A DNA stretch of 64,000 nt, from the NCBI GenBank assembly GCA_045562755.1, contig JBJKVF010000006.1, forward strand, positions 558,001 through 622,000, written 5' to 3'. Origin of the DNA: GCA-002708145 sp045562755 (GTDB lineage Bacteria; Chloroflexota; Dehalococcoidia; Lucifugimonadales; Lucifugimonadaceae). The notes beneath the pieces are model-generated. The model was not told the origin of the DNA and did no database searches. It saw nothing but the letters and a program-made list of their open reading frames with translations. Numbering within the stretch: the stretch's first letter is position 1; every line of letters starts with the position of its first letter. A program made the translations under genes and the position numbers. Shown piece by piece: positions 9,301-16,892 of the stretch.

Positions 9301-9925
9301 TATTGGTCAAGTAAATGATATTAGAGAACTATACAAAAAAAATAATGATAAATTTTTATCTGTAGATTTATCTCTTCTTGATGGAAATATTGAATTAATT
9401 ATTTGGCCTAATATTCTTGAAAAAAAACCTGACATATGGATAAAAGGTAATTTTATATCACTAACTGGTGTTGTTAAGGAGAGATTTAATCAACTTACAA
9501 TTCATGTAGACGAGTATAATATTTATGAGCTAAATAAAATTGAAAAAAATGAAAGTATTCATTTGGAACAAGATAATAATAAAAATTTTAATTCCTACAA
9601 TGAACCAAAGCCTATTATTAATGATCAGGTCAGTTCAATAACAAAAGAAAAATTCCAAAAAGATACTTTTGAAGATCCGGAATATTCAGAAGATATTCAT
9701 ATAAAAATCCAAGATACTGGGAATAAAATCTTTGATGAAAAAAATATAGAAGAAATATTTGATGCTTGTGCTTTTTCACCTGGCAATAGGAAAGTTATCC
9801 TTGAAATAATATCTCAAGATAATAATGAAAAGTCAGTAAAAGTAGTAATTCCTCATCTTGTGGATGGTTCAAATATTTTCTTTGATAGAATTAATTCATT
9901 AACCGGCCAAGAGTCTACAAAATAA
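6338..9925 (+). CDS. dnaE: DNA polymerase III alpha subunit
   Basis: 1195 aa, normal for DnaE1. The N-terminal PHP domain begins FVHLHNHSEFSLLDG. The catalytic acidic motif PDIDMDF is near residue 393 and is followed by the ITFGTLGAKAAIRD block. NKAHAISYAYIAYWTAYLK (about 745-765) is the typical finger/helix-hairpin region. A C-terminal OB-fold (about 980-1080) and a tau-binding-type tail follow. It copies the chromosome within the replisome. The start is TTG at 6338, since the conserved N-terminus begins directly there; no strong Shine-Dalgarno is visible. Its last 11 nt overlap the convergent ogt gene. Confidence 0.95.
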   Translation: MKNFVHLHNHSEFSLLDGFSRIPEMIKRTKDLGQPGLAITDHGNIHAAIDFYKQSKASGIKPIIGIEGYVAFQKKEDKNPNERSPYHITLLAQNNIGYKNLINLTSESHLYGFYYRPRMDRELLAKYSEGLIVLSGCPSGELAKKIIEGSEDEIRETIEWYSNIFQDNYYLEMMNHNFVPHQQKINEKILELSKKTGIQMVVTNDSHYVSKDQFEAQDILTCIQTNSNINDPKRLHMEDHSYYLKSTEEMYEEWGHIPEALENTVKILESVDLNLEFGINHLPKFQTPNNKSSYEYLKDLSFKGLKKRYIKPDGKLIDRLDYELGIIEETNFADYFLVCWDIFNFVNEKKILSAVRGSAASSLVLYCLEVTQIDPMEYDLFFERFLNLERREMPDIDMDFADDKREEVIQYCIDHYGREHVAQIITFGTLGAKAAIRDTARAMGLPLSLSDKMAKMVPSSLGINLEEAILESKELKSEINTNNDAKNLYNMAIRVEGSVRHASTHAAAIVISEEPLTNFVPLQRSTRDKNRENSTPTTQYSMNPVADVGLLKMDFLGLANLSIIDKCVKQIHKNTGEKINVYSLPLDNTKAFNILSEGNTFGIFQLESQGMRKNIKELKPKSIDDIAAMIALYRPGPMEEIDTFIAAKHGKAKITYPHDDLKDLLESTYGVIVYQDQVMLIAQAFGGYTLGEADILRKAMGKKIPEVMEKEKEKFINGAIDKNYSEQQANKVFDLITPFAGYGFNKAHAISYAYIAYWTAYLKSNYPIEYMTAILDSSIGNPEKIGYAIREANKLGIDILPPDINFSYSRFSIEKNDQGMTCIRFGLSAVKNVGNIAVESMTETRESEGKFFSFDDICKKIDSKFMNRRILESLVKVGTFDAFGDRTNILNSINKIISLSQTQTKLKESGQTSMFDMLGQSVPTPTADLDIEDIAKTNDQEKVIWERELLGIEMTESPFSKEMKMQPENVLVYASDLTQDMSNQKKAIIGQVNDIRELYKKNNDKFLSVDLSLLDGNIELIIWPNILEKKPDIWIKGNFISLTGVVKERFNQLTIHVDEYNIYELNKIEKNESIHLEQDNNKNFNSYNEPKPIINDQVSSITKEKFQKDTFEDPEYSEDIHIKIQDTGNKIFDEKNIEEIFDACAFSPGNRKVILEIISQDNNEKSVKVVIPHLVDGSNIFFDRINSLTGQESTK

Positions 9926-10415
9926 GATTATTTTTTTCTAAATTTATCAGCTCTAATTTCATCTTTTCTCCTCCCTGAAAACCTCCAATATTTCCATTTG
10001 AACTAATAACTCTATGGCAAGGAATAAATAATGGAAGCGGATTTTTAGACATTGATAAACCTGCAAATCTATATGCTTTAAATTTTTTGGAATTATTTGC
10101 CAACCATTTATAACTTTTTGTTTCTCCAAATGGAATTTTTCTACATGTTTCCCAAAAAACTTTAAAGTTATTATTATTTAAATAATCAATTTCTAGATTC
10201 GTCAAATCGATTTTTTCTCCATTCAAATATCTTATAACAATGTTAGATATATCATTTAATCTTTCTGTTTTCTTCATTGGAAAATTTTGATTTTCTATAA
10301 AGTTCTTAGCATCAGAAAAATTTATTTTAGGTAAGCAAGATTTAATTAATCCTTTGGAGCTTGAAATAATTGCTACCCAACCAAATGAAGTCTGAAAAAT
10401 ATTATAATAAAACAA
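9915..10415 (-). CDS. ogt: Methylated-DNA-protein-cysteine methyltransferase
   Basis: 166 aa. The active-site motif PCHRV contains acceptor Cys133. The preceding helix-turn-helix and Arg-finger region (YRFAGLSMSKNP) and the following GGFQGGEKMKLELI block match the family. It transfers alkyl groups from O6-alkylguanine onto itself in a suicide reaction. It lies 1 nt downstream of the NIPSNAP gene on the same strand (shared transcript likely) and overlaps the 3' end of dnaE tail to tail. Confidence 0.9.
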   Translation of the reverse strand: MFYYNIFQTSFGWVAIISSSKGLIKSCLPKINFSDAKNFIENQNFPMKKTERLNDISNIVIRYLNGEKIDLTNLEIDYLNNNNFKVFWETCRKIPFGETKSYKWLANNSKKFKAYRFAGLSMSKNPLPLFIPCHRVISSNGNIGGFQGGEKMKLELINLEKNNLIL

Positions 10416-10416
10416 C

Positions 10417-11031
10417 TTATTGTATTGGAGAAAATTTTGCAGCTAACATAATCATATTTTGCATACTCATAGGTGAAACATTTGAGTCAGGAGGCCATCC
10501 AATTGATTGGAATTGTTTTCTTGCCTCAGCCCTATGCTCAAAACTTTCATAAGCCCACATATGTGCCCATTGATTAACTGCTCCCAATTCTGAATACCAT
10601 ATACCTACAGGTGGACATAAAGTCATCCTAGATTCAATTTTTTCTTTCCATGCATCTATAACCATAGGTATAGTTCCTGGTGGGTATTTATAGAGTCTTA
10701 ATTCAAATATTGGACCTATTTTACGTTTTCTTTCAAATTTAGGCATAAAAGGAGCAGGGAAAAAAATATCAACCTGTTGATTAAGTAAAATTGGGCTATT
10801 TGGTGGAGGCCAAATTCCATCTTCTACAACTTTAGATCTTATTTTGGCCCTATGATTTAAGTCTTCATATTCCCAAATATGTAAAACTCTATTCAGTGGT
10901 CCTATTTCTGTATGAAAATATCCAACTAATGGAGAATACTCTAATCTTTTTTCAATCATTGCACCAGTAGAATCATAATATTTTTCTAAATTTCCAGGCT
11001 TTATATCGTATATTCGAAACTCATGAATCAT
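10417..11031 (-). CDS. NIPSNAP-family protein with two repeats
   Basis: 204 aa. Two ferredoxin-like repeats are visible: residues 1-95 (IHEFRIYDIKPGNLEKY, VLHIWEYEDLNHRAKIR) and 104-200 (IFELRLYKYPPGTIPMV, WAHMWAYESFEHRAEAR). The W-x-Y-x-x-x-x-HR signature occurs in both. Family members are small dimeric alpha-beta barrel proteins of uncertain function, sometimes coupled to catabolic enzymes. It precedes ogt by 1 nt. Confidence 0.8.
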   Translation of the reverse strand: MIHEFRIYDIKPGNLEKYYDSTGAMIEKRLEYSPLVGYFHTEIGPLNRVLHIWEYEDLNHRAKIRSKVVEDGIWPPPNSPILLNQQVDIFFPAPFMPKFERKRKIGPIFELRLYKYPPGTIPMVIDAWKEKIESRMTLCPPVGIWYSELGAVNQWAHMWAYESFEHRAEARKQFQSIGWPPDSNVSPMSMQNMIMLAAKFSPIQ

Positions 11032-11112
11032 AGTATTACCTTAATTTTTTTTTTAATAATATTAAATGAATAATATAACAAACTTTTAGTGCAAAAATAT
11101 ATAATTAAATAT

Positions 11113-11811
11113 ATGAAGAAAGATAAAAAAAAGTTTAAGATGTGTATCAATGATGAAAGAAACTACTTAATCTCAGTTGTTAAAAACTTAACTCAAGATG
11201 AATGGGAGAAAGAAAGTTTATGCGCAGGTTGGTCTATTGGGGAAGTAGTCAATCATGTTATGTTACTAGACACATTGCCTATATCATTGGGTTGGAAATC
11301 TATACCTAAATTAATATTTGAGCTTATATTTGAACGAAGACTAATTACCTCTTCAATGGTTAATTGGCAAAAAAAAATGACATTTTTAGGTATAGATGAT
11401 GCTGTGAAAAGATTATCAAAAAAAAGAAATCCTGTTAGAGCTAGATTTGGACTTTTAGGTATAAAATTTAATATTATAGAAGAAATTATCCATACTGAAG
11501 ATATTATAAGACCATTAAAATTAAGTCGTACAGTCAAGCATGATAATTATATATTATGGGAATGTGTAAAAACATTGTCATCTTTTCAAAATAAAAAAAT
11601 AAAGACACTTAATAAAGTGGATATTATATTTAATGATAAATATAGTATGACAATAACCAAAAGCACGTATGGGAAAAAATTTAATAAAATATCTAACAGT
11701 GATACAAAAATTATAGGAGAACCTATAGAGCTTTTACTATTTTTTGCAGGAAGGCCATCTAAAGTAATAATTAACAATAATAAACTAACTAATAAAAATC
11801 TTAAGTACTAA
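11113..11811 (+). CDS. DinB-like/maleylpyruvate isomerase-family protein
   Basis: 232 aa from the ATG at 11113; a GTG at 11089 gives eight more residues and neither has a clear ribosome site. The helical-bundle start (LTQDEWEKESLCAGWSIGEVVNHVMLLD) carries the W-x-v-x-x-v-x-x-H signature of the mycothiol-dependent maleylpyruvate isomerase N-terminal domain, with a second His in EEIIHTEDIIRPL. A C-terminal domain ends FFAGRPSKVII, as in TIGR03083-type proteins. The substrate is unknown and mycothiol use is not shown. Its stop overlaps the stop of the convergent hydrolase in a 4-nt CTAA. Confidence 0.7.
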   Translation: MKKDKKKFKMCINDERNYLISVVKNLTQDEWEKESLCAGWSIGEVVNHVMLLDTLPISLGWKSIPKLIFELIFERRLITSSMVNWQKKMTFLGIDDAVKRLSKKRNPVRARFGLLGIKFNIIEEIIHTEDIIRPLKLSRTVKHDNYILWECVKTLSSFQNKKIKTLNKVDIIFNDKYSMTITKSTYGKKFNKISNSDTKIIGEPIELLLFFAGRPSKVIINNNKLTNKNLKY

Positions 11812-13079
11812 ATATTTAATGCTGAATTTACTAAAACTTGCAACTCTCTTCGAATTGGATATCTATCAGAAGGGTATAGTTGAGTCATAAATACAACTAC
11901 AATTTGCTCTATAGGATCTATCCAAAAAGCTGTATTAAGAGCTCCACCCCATGCGTATGTACCATTAGATCCAGGAACTTGATGGCTTATTGTATCCATA
12001 ACTACTGAAAATCCCAAACCAAAACCTACTCCATCAAAAGTTGTTTCAGTCCATTTGCCGGATAAAGCCATATCTGATAAAAATTTACCTCCATAAAGAT
12101 GGTTTGACGTCATAAAATCAATAGTTTTTCTACTCAATAATCTTTCTTTTTTAAATTTTCCGCCATCCAATAACATTTGTGCAAAATTAAAATAATCTAA
12201 TGCCGTAGATACTAAGCCTGCACCTCCTAAACATATATATTGATTCTTTGCAAAGTTACTTTTTTCTCTATCCTCCCAAAGAACAAATTCACTGTTTATA
12301 TCTGCTCTGTAGGAAGATGCAAATCTTGAAATATTTTTTTCTTTTACAGAAAAAGAGGTATCTTTCATTTCTAATGGATCAAATATATTATCTTTTAAAT
12401 ATTTATCAAATCCTTGTCCAGAAATTACCTCAACTAAGTAACCACACAAGTCGGTTGCGTAAGAATAGTTCCATTTTTTACCTGGAGAATATAATAATGG
12501 AAATTCTGATAATTTTTTTGAAAAATCAGACAAATTTGGCTGAAATTCTTGGTTTTTATTTTTATTTCTGGAACTAAATAATGATGAGGCTACAGAACGA
12601 AATGGACCTAAATACTCTGGTGTGAATTCTTTTTGATACTGCAAATCTACAGGATCATTTTGATCTCTACCATAAGATAAGCCAGCTTGATGAGAAAGTA
12701 GGTCACGAAACGTAATTTCTCTTTCTGCTGGTCTTGTTTTTATATTTGGATAATCCCCACTTTCATAAACTCTAGGAGCAGACCATTCATCGATAAAATT
12801 ACTTATAGGTTCATTAATTTGAAATTTACCCTGCTCGTATAACATCATTAATGCAACACTTGTTATAGGTTTAGTCATTGAAGCTATTCGAAATATTGAA
12901 TCTTTTTCTATGGGTTTGTTTCTAGACACATCAATAAGCCCAAGATTGGAAAAATGTTCAATTTTACCTTTTTTTGCTATAAGTGTCTGCCCACCAGGAA
13001 TTTTTCCTGTGTCGATATAATTTTTTTGTAAAAATAAATCTATCCTACTTAATCTTTCTTTTGAAAATTCTAAACTCAT
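11808..13079 (-). CDS. Beta-lactamase-related serine hydrolase (class C/EstB type)
   Basis: 423 aa without a signal peptide, so probably cytoplasmic. The nucleophile motif S67-M-T-K70 (RIASMTKPITS) is followed by a Tyr motif YSYA near residue 203 and a GGALNT block near 380, giving the complete triad of family VIII esterases and penicillin-binding-protein-like hydrolases. The most probable role is an esterase or amidase for small molecules rather than antibiotic resistance. GGAG lies upstream of the ATG. Confidence 0.85.
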   Translation of the reverse strand: MSLEFSKERLSRIDLFLQKNYIDTGKIPGGQTLIAKKGKIEHFSNLGLIDVSRNKPIEKDSIFRIASMTKPITSVALMMLYEQGKFQINEPISNFIDEWSAPRVYESGDYPNIKTRPAEREITFRDLLSHQAGLSYGRDQNDPVDLQYQKEFTPEYLGPFRSVASSLFSSRNKNKNQEFQPNLSDFSKKLSEFPLLYSPGKKWNYSYATDLCGYLVEVISGQGFDKYLKDNIFDPLEMKDTSFSVKEKNISRFASSYRADINSEFVLWEDREKSNFAKNQYICLGGAGLVSTALDYFNFAQMLLDGGKFKKERLLSRKTIDFMTSNHLYGGKFLSDMALSGKWTETTFDGVGFGLGFSVVMDTISHQVPGSNGTYAWGGALNTAFWIDPIEQIVVVFMTQLYPSDRYPIRRELQVLVNSALNI

Positions 13080-13111
13080 TCAATCTCCTTTTATTCATTA
13101 AAATATACATT

Positions 13112-13465
13112 TTATCCATCGAAAAATCGAGCAAATTTACCTCTGTATTTTGCAAAAATTAAGTATCCAGGTTGAAAAAAATAACTAATGATTGAAATAG
13201 AAAAAAAACTAGAAATAACTCCAATAATTCCTCCCGTTTTTGATACAGTAAGAAATATTGCTCTTGAACCTTTATATACTTGACCTTTATCAATAGAAAT
13301 AATAGTGTTGATTGGAAACTCAATTTTCAAGTTAATATTATTCTTTTTGACTGATTGAAAATCATTGGGGATAAATTTTATATTCTTTGCACTATCTCTT
13401 CTAATTACCCAATTCTTGAAAGATCTACACACAACACAATTATTATCAAACAAAACTAACATCAA
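13112..13465 (-). CDS. DCC-family thiol-disulfide oxidoreductase-like protein (DUF393)
   Basis: 117 aa. The N-terminus LVLFDNNCVVC matches the DCC signature D-x-x-C-x-x-C (D7, C10, C13), followed by W and R/D positions usual for the family. A hydrophobic stretch near 80-100 may associate with the membrane. Redox activity is presumed from the family and not demonstrated. It is the first of a group of small genes with little similarity to known proteins. Confidence 0.75.
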   Translation of the reverse strand: MMLVLFDNNCVVCRSFKNWVIRRDSAKNIKFIPNDFQSVKKNNINLKIEFPINTIISIDKGQVYKGSRAIFLTVSKTGGIIGVISSFFSISIISYFFQPGYLIFAKYRGKFARFFDG

Positions 13466-13553
13466 AATTATAATTTTTATATAAACATTTTTTTTTTTAA
13501 TTGTATAGAATTTAATAAATAAAGTTATAATTTAAATTCATATTGGAGAAATA

Positions 13554-13733
13554 ATGAAAAATTTTACTAGTTTTACATGGTTATACATGATTTCAGCATT
13601 TATATCATTTTTGATTTCAGTAGCTCTTTGGTTTTTTGCTGATGATGCCAAGCTAGAAGCTATATTTGTAGGATTATGGGTTCCTTCAATTGTTACTCTT
13701 GGTAGTGCTCTAGAAAGTAAATTAAATGAATAG
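13554..13733 (+). CDS. Small membrane protein (59 aa)
   Basis: ATG at 13554 is preceded by TTGGAGAAATA, a good ribosome site. Two hydrophobic helices (about 9-28 and 35-52) flank a short acidic loop ADDAKLE. The frame overlaps the next small ORF by 8 nt (ATGAATAG), a translational-coupling arrangement. No family recognised. It could be an accessory subunit of a membrane complex. Confidence 0.65.
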   Translation: MKNFTSFTWLYMISAFISFLISVALWFFADDAKLEAIFVGLWVPSIVTLGSALESKLNE

Positions 13734-13836
13734 TGCTTTAACTGTAACCGTTCTATTCTTCATCGTGACAATTTTAATGTCAGGTGCAGCTTATTCATAT
13801 ATAGAACTTAGTAAAAGCAATAAAAAAGATAAATAA
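13726..13836 (+). CDS. Small single-helix membrane protein (36 aa)
   Basis: The ATG at 13726 lies inside the end of the preceding 59-aa gene. The peptide has one hydrophobic helix (about 4-26) and a Lys-rich C-terminus (SKSNKKDK), so N-out/C-in topology is likely. Stop-start overlap with its neighbour supports a real two-gene unit. No homologue recognised. Confidence 0.5.
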   Translation: MNSALTVTVLFFIVTILMSGAAYSYIELSKSNKKDK

Positions 13837-13838
13837 AC

Positions 13839-14015
13839 TTAGTTACATTCATTAATTAGTGCAATAAATAATACTGACAAGCTTATTGTTGATATTATCC
13901 ATGGAAAAATAGTTTTAGATGTATATCTAGTATTTCTATTTTTTTGGATAAAAAAATTAAGTGACGATATTATAATTAAACTAAATAATGATATTATTAA
14001 TATTCTTAGAATCAT
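13839..14015 (-). CDS. Possible small membrane protein (58 aa)
   Basis: An open frame of 58 codons on the minus strand encodes two hydrophobic helices (about 2-22 and 37-53) joined by a basic polar loop (QKNRNTRYTSK), as in a hairpin membrane protein. Its stop falls 3 nt from the stop of the convergent 36-aa gene. No ribosome site is obvious, so this is a candidate only. Confidence 0.4.
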   Translation of the reverse strand: MILRILIISLFSLIIISSLNFFIQKNRNTRYTSKTIFPWIISTISLSVLFIALINECN

Positions 14016-14068
14016 AAGAATAAATTATACATGATAAAAGTTTTTATATTAAATCAGCAGGAAAATAT

Positions 14069-14818
14069 ATGTACGATGGAAAAAACTTAAAAACTAAAAT
14101 CCATAATAATACTATTGTAGTTGGCGCTAGAATACCTTGGAATGCAGATTCCAAGCAAATTGACGAATTACTTAGTTTAGACGACTATGATTTTATCTCT
14201 ATAGATTCTCAACATAGCCCTTTTGATGAGTCACAATTATCCAAAATTTGTGAGTACGCTCACACTATTCCTATTCCTGTTCATTTAAGGATTAAACATT
14301 CCAAAATAACCTACTTAATAGGAAATTTACTTGACTTAGGTCCTTCAATGATAGAAATTCCTCAAACAGAAGAAATAACTACAGTCAAAGATGCAGTGGA
14401 TAATTTTTATTATCCATCAAAAGGAAAAAGAAGTTGGGGTGGAGAATTTAGAGTTGGTGTTGATGATAGACACTTAGTTTTTCCTGCAGATTTAAAAGTA
14501 AGAAGTGAATATATGAACTGGTGGAATAATTTTGGTGTTCTTATGCTGCAAGTTGAGTCAATAAAAGCAATAGAAAATATAAAAAAATTTGCTGTTAAGG
14601 GTGTAGATTGTGTTTCATGGGGACCAAATGATTTAGAAATAGACAGACAAGCAAATAAAAATCACCCCCTTTCTGAATCAAATGAAAAAGCTCTAATATT
14701 TGCTATAAATGAATGTAATAAAGTAGGTATAAAACTTATGGTTAGAAATTCAAAACAAGATCGTAAAAAATATATAGACATGGGTATAAATATATTTTTG
14801 GAATCACCTGGAGCATAA
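14069..14818 (+). CDS. HpcH/HpaI-family aldolase-like protein
   Basis: 249 aa, standard length. The barrel shows ISIDSQHSPF where typical members have D-x-E-H, then a GPSMIEIPQ block, VLMLQVES (metal-binding Glu region) and SWGPNDL. Family enzymes cleave 2-keto-3-deoxy acids to pyruvate or related 2-oxo acids plus an aldehyde using a divalent metal. The Glu-to-Gln change in the first motif suggests altered chemistry or substrate. It may work with the acid-sugar dehydratases elsewhere in the window, but they are not adjacent. Confidence 0.8.
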   Translation: MYDGKNLKTKIHNNTIVVGARIPWNADSKQIDELLSLDDYDFISIDSQHSPFDESQLSKICEYAHTIPIPVHLRIKHSKITYLIGNLLDLGPSMIEIPQTEEITTVKDAVDNFYYPSKGKRSWGGEFRVGVDDRHLVFPADLKVRSEYMNWWNNFGVLMLQVESIKAIENIKKFAVKGVDCVSWGPNDLEIDRQANKNHPLSESNEKALIFAINECNKVGIKLMVRNSKQDRKKYIDMGINIFLESPGA

Positions 14819-14819
14819 T

Positions 14820-14897
14820 ATGATCAAATTTAAGTACAGAATAATTATATGGGCTATATTAATACTGGCAATATTAATTTATAGAAATGCTAGTTAG
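14820..14897 (+). CDS. Possible 25-aa membrane peptide
   Basis: ATG begins 1 nt after the stop of the aldolase gene. The product is a basic N-terminus (IKFKYR) followed by a single hydrophobic helix and RNAS. It overlaps the 3' end of the convergent zinc-ribbon gene by 8 nt. The immediate stop-start spacing suggests re-initiation; no other evidence. Confidence 0.3.
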   Translation: MIKFKYRIIIWAILILAILIYRNAS

Positions 14898-15093
14898 TAA
14901 AAAGGTCAACTACAGTTCCTAATTTTCCTGACTTTTTGCCTTTATATAATTCTGTAAAACCACATTTAGAACAACTAATAGTAATAAATAAATTATTCTG
15001 AAGATTCAAAAATCTAGACAATCCTGAACCAGTTGTTCTTATTTTCCCCTCGACATATTCGCGTGAATCACATTTTAAACATTTATATTCCAT
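14890..15093 (-). CDS. Small zinc-ribbon protein
   Basis: 67 aa starting MEYKCLKCDSREY; GGGAG 6-7 nt upstream of the ATG at 15093 makes this start better than a longer one at 15165. Two Cys pairs, CLKC (5-8) and CSKC (about 44-47), flank a beta-hairpin and form a rubredoxin-like zinc ribbon of the kind annotated as a predicted nucleic-acid-binding protein. Role unknown. Confidence 0.75.
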   Translation of the reverse strand: MEYKCLKCDSREYVEGKIRTTGSGLSRFLNLQNNLFITISCSKCGFTELYKGKKSGKLGTVVDLFTN

Positions 15094-15166
15094 AATATCT
15101 CCCAAAAGTTTATTATTATTAAAATTTATCATACATAACTTTGAGATGAAATGTAAAATAGTCATT

Positions 15167-16036
15167 ATGGAAAATTTTTATCAATTTAGTGCCCTCATAG
15201 CAGCTATAACATTTTCTTCAGCTGGAATTTTAATAAAAAAAATTAATATAAAAAACTTTTTTTCAATCCCATTCTATGAAGGGTTATTTTCAATAACTTT
15301 GATGTTTATATTTATTCTATTATTAACAAACTGGTCTGATAGTATTGGAACAAATTCAAGGGATACAATATTTTATTTTATTTTGGCTGCAATACTAAGT
15401 TCTACGGGAACAATGGTTTATATTTTTTCTCTCTCAAAAACATCAATAGGTGTTGTATTAACTATTTGTGCTGCTTTTAATGTTCTTACTGCATCTACTT
15501 ATGATTATATAATAAATTCTATATCGTTTGATACTTTATTTTTTATAGGTTCAATATTAATCTTGAGTAGTATTTTTATATTAAATATAAAAAGTTTTAC
15601 AGGAAAAAATGAAATAAACTTATATGGTGTTTTTGGTGCTATGTTTACAGGGATTTTTTGGGGAAGTGCAGTATTTCTTAATGATAGAGCAATAAGCGAT
15701 AGTAATATCTATACAGCTTCAATTACTAGAAGTGCTACAGGAATTATAGTTATGCTTTCAGCATCAATAATATTACGCAAAAAAATAGATTTCTCTAACG
15801 ATATAAAAAGATATAAATTGTTTTTATTAACTGCATTATTTTTATTTTTATCTAATATTATTTGGTATCTTTCTCTTGATAATACAACTGGATCATTGAC
15901 AACAATTTTTGGAAGCAGTGCACCAATATTTGGAATTATTTTAGGTTATATATTCTTAAGAGAAAAAATAGGTAAAATCGAGTTGCTAAGTATAATCATA
16001 GCTTTTTCTGGAATAGCTGTAATGATTTCTAGTTAG
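15167..16036 (+). CDS. EamA/DMT-family membrane transporter
   Basis: 289 aa with about ten hydrophobic helices in two similar halves (each beginning near residues 5 and 145), the internal duplication typical of EamA drug/metabolite transporters. The second half contains GSSAPIFGIILGYIFLREKIG, a conserved C-terminal block. Substrate cannot be predicted. The ATG at 15167 is preferred to 15146 because MENFYQFSALIAAITF gives the usual short N-terminus before helix 1. It is divergent from the zinc-ribbon gene. Confidence 0.8.
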   Translation: MENFYQFSALIAAITFSSAGILIKKINIKNFFSIPFYEGLFSITLMFIFILLLTNWSDSIGTNSRDTIFYFILAAILSSTGTMVYIFSLSKTSIGVVLTICAAFNVLTASTYDYIINSISFDTLFFIGSILILSSIFILNIKSFTGKNEINLYGVFGAMFTGIFWGSAVFLNDRAISDSNIYTASITRSATGIIVMLSASIILRKKIDFSNDIKRYKLFLLTALFLFLSNIIWYLSLDNTTGSLTTIFGSSAPIFGIILGYIFLREKIGKIELLSIIIAFSGIAVMISS

Positions 16037-16082
16037 TAATTTAAAAAATATTAGCAAATTATAAGTCAGAATTAATGAATAT

Positions 16083-16136
16083 AAATCCCTAGATTTTAGA
16101 ACTCTTTTTTATTGATTTGCTTTCACGAAGGGATTT
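16083..16136 (+). other. Inverted repeat in a 5' leader
   Basis: AAATCCCT (16083-16090) pairs perfectly with AGGGATTT (16129-16136) across 38 nt, within the 149-nt gap before the membrane-protein gene at 16186. It could close a structured leader. It shows no similarity to the two structured RNAs near proXVW. Confidence 0.35.
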
Positions 16137-16185
16137 GTTACACTCCGAAAATACTTATCATAAAAAAAGAAAAGGAGAAAAAAAT

Positions 16186-16827
16186 ATGAACTTATCTGAA
16201 AAACAAATAATAGGCTGGGGATTTATTATTGCACCAATAATATTTTTAATTAGTGTACCTTTATGGTTTACACAACCACAATTTGATCAAGCTACAAGAT
16301 TAGTTGAAGAATTTGCTTGGGCACAAGATAATAAACTTTTAGCTGTCACACCAATTTTATTAGCTGGATTAGGATTTGGATTAATTGGGACAATGTATTT
16401 ATTGTTTGTTAGGCAGTTACAAGAAGAAACTGGTAAAGCAATACTGAAAGTAGTTTTCTTATTTTTGCTCATGAATGTTACTCTACAGTTATCAGATTTT
16501 GGTTTATACTTGGATACAGTACTTAGTCCCACTGAAGAGCTAAATGCTTCAACAATTATTGGAGTTATTTCTGTTACTGGCTTATCAGATATTCTTGCCG
16601 GAATTGGATTTATAATTCTAGGAAAAGCTATAAGAGACATTAAAAAATTTGGTAGTAAAAGTAACGCAGTGATAAGCTTTGGTTTATTAATATTTGGTAT
16701 TACAAATATTGTTAGCGGATTTGTTTCTGAGGAGATCTCCGATGTACTTGGTCTCGTAGGATGGTTAATAATTTTTAATATTGTTAACTTTACTTTAGGA
16801 AGATCAATACTAAAAGAAAATACATAA
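16186..16827 (+). CDS. Hypothetical six-helix membrane protein
   Basis: 213 aa from an ATG preceded by AAAGGAG at a good distance. About six hydrophobic helices: roughly 10-27, 52-74, 88-107, 122-145, 160-180 and 190-206. Its layout resembles DUF4386-like membrane proteins, but I do not recognise a definite signature. It stands alone between the EamA gene and a bidirectional terminator. Confidence 0.65.
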   Translation: MNLSEKQIIGWGFIIAPIIFLISVPLWFTQPQFDQATRLVEEFAWAQDNKLLAVTPILLAGLGFGLIGTMYLLFVRQLQEETGKAILKVVFLFLLMNVTLQLSDFGLYLDTVLSPTEELNASTIIGVISVTGLSDILAGIGFIILGKAIRDIKKFGSKSNAVISFGLLIFGITNIVSGFVSEEISDVLGLVGWLIIFNIVNFTLGRSILKENT

Positions 16828-16842
16828 TCTAATTCTTTACGT

Positions 16843-16880
16843 AATAAAAACAAGTCTAAGGTTAAAGACTTGTTTTTATT
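16843..16880. terminator. Bidirectional intrinsic terminator
   Basis: A perfect 15-bp inverted repeat, AATAAAAACAAGTCT at 16843-16857 and its complement at 16866-16880, encloses an 8-nt loop. A-rich and T-rich ends on both sides let it end transcription from the membrane-protein gene on plus and the sulfurtransferase operon on minus. Confidence 0.85.
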
Positions 16881-16892
16881 ACTAACGGGTTC

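Noticed and set aside
12248..12577. 109-aa plus-strand ORF inside the beta-lactamase-like gene
   Set aside because: Antisense shadow of a gene with a complete catalytic triad.
16287..16853. 188-aa minus-strand ORF across the six-helix membrane protein
   Set aside because: Low-complexity Pro/Ile/Ser/Thr content with no domain, opposite a gene with a strong ribosome site, and it runs into the bidirectional terminator.
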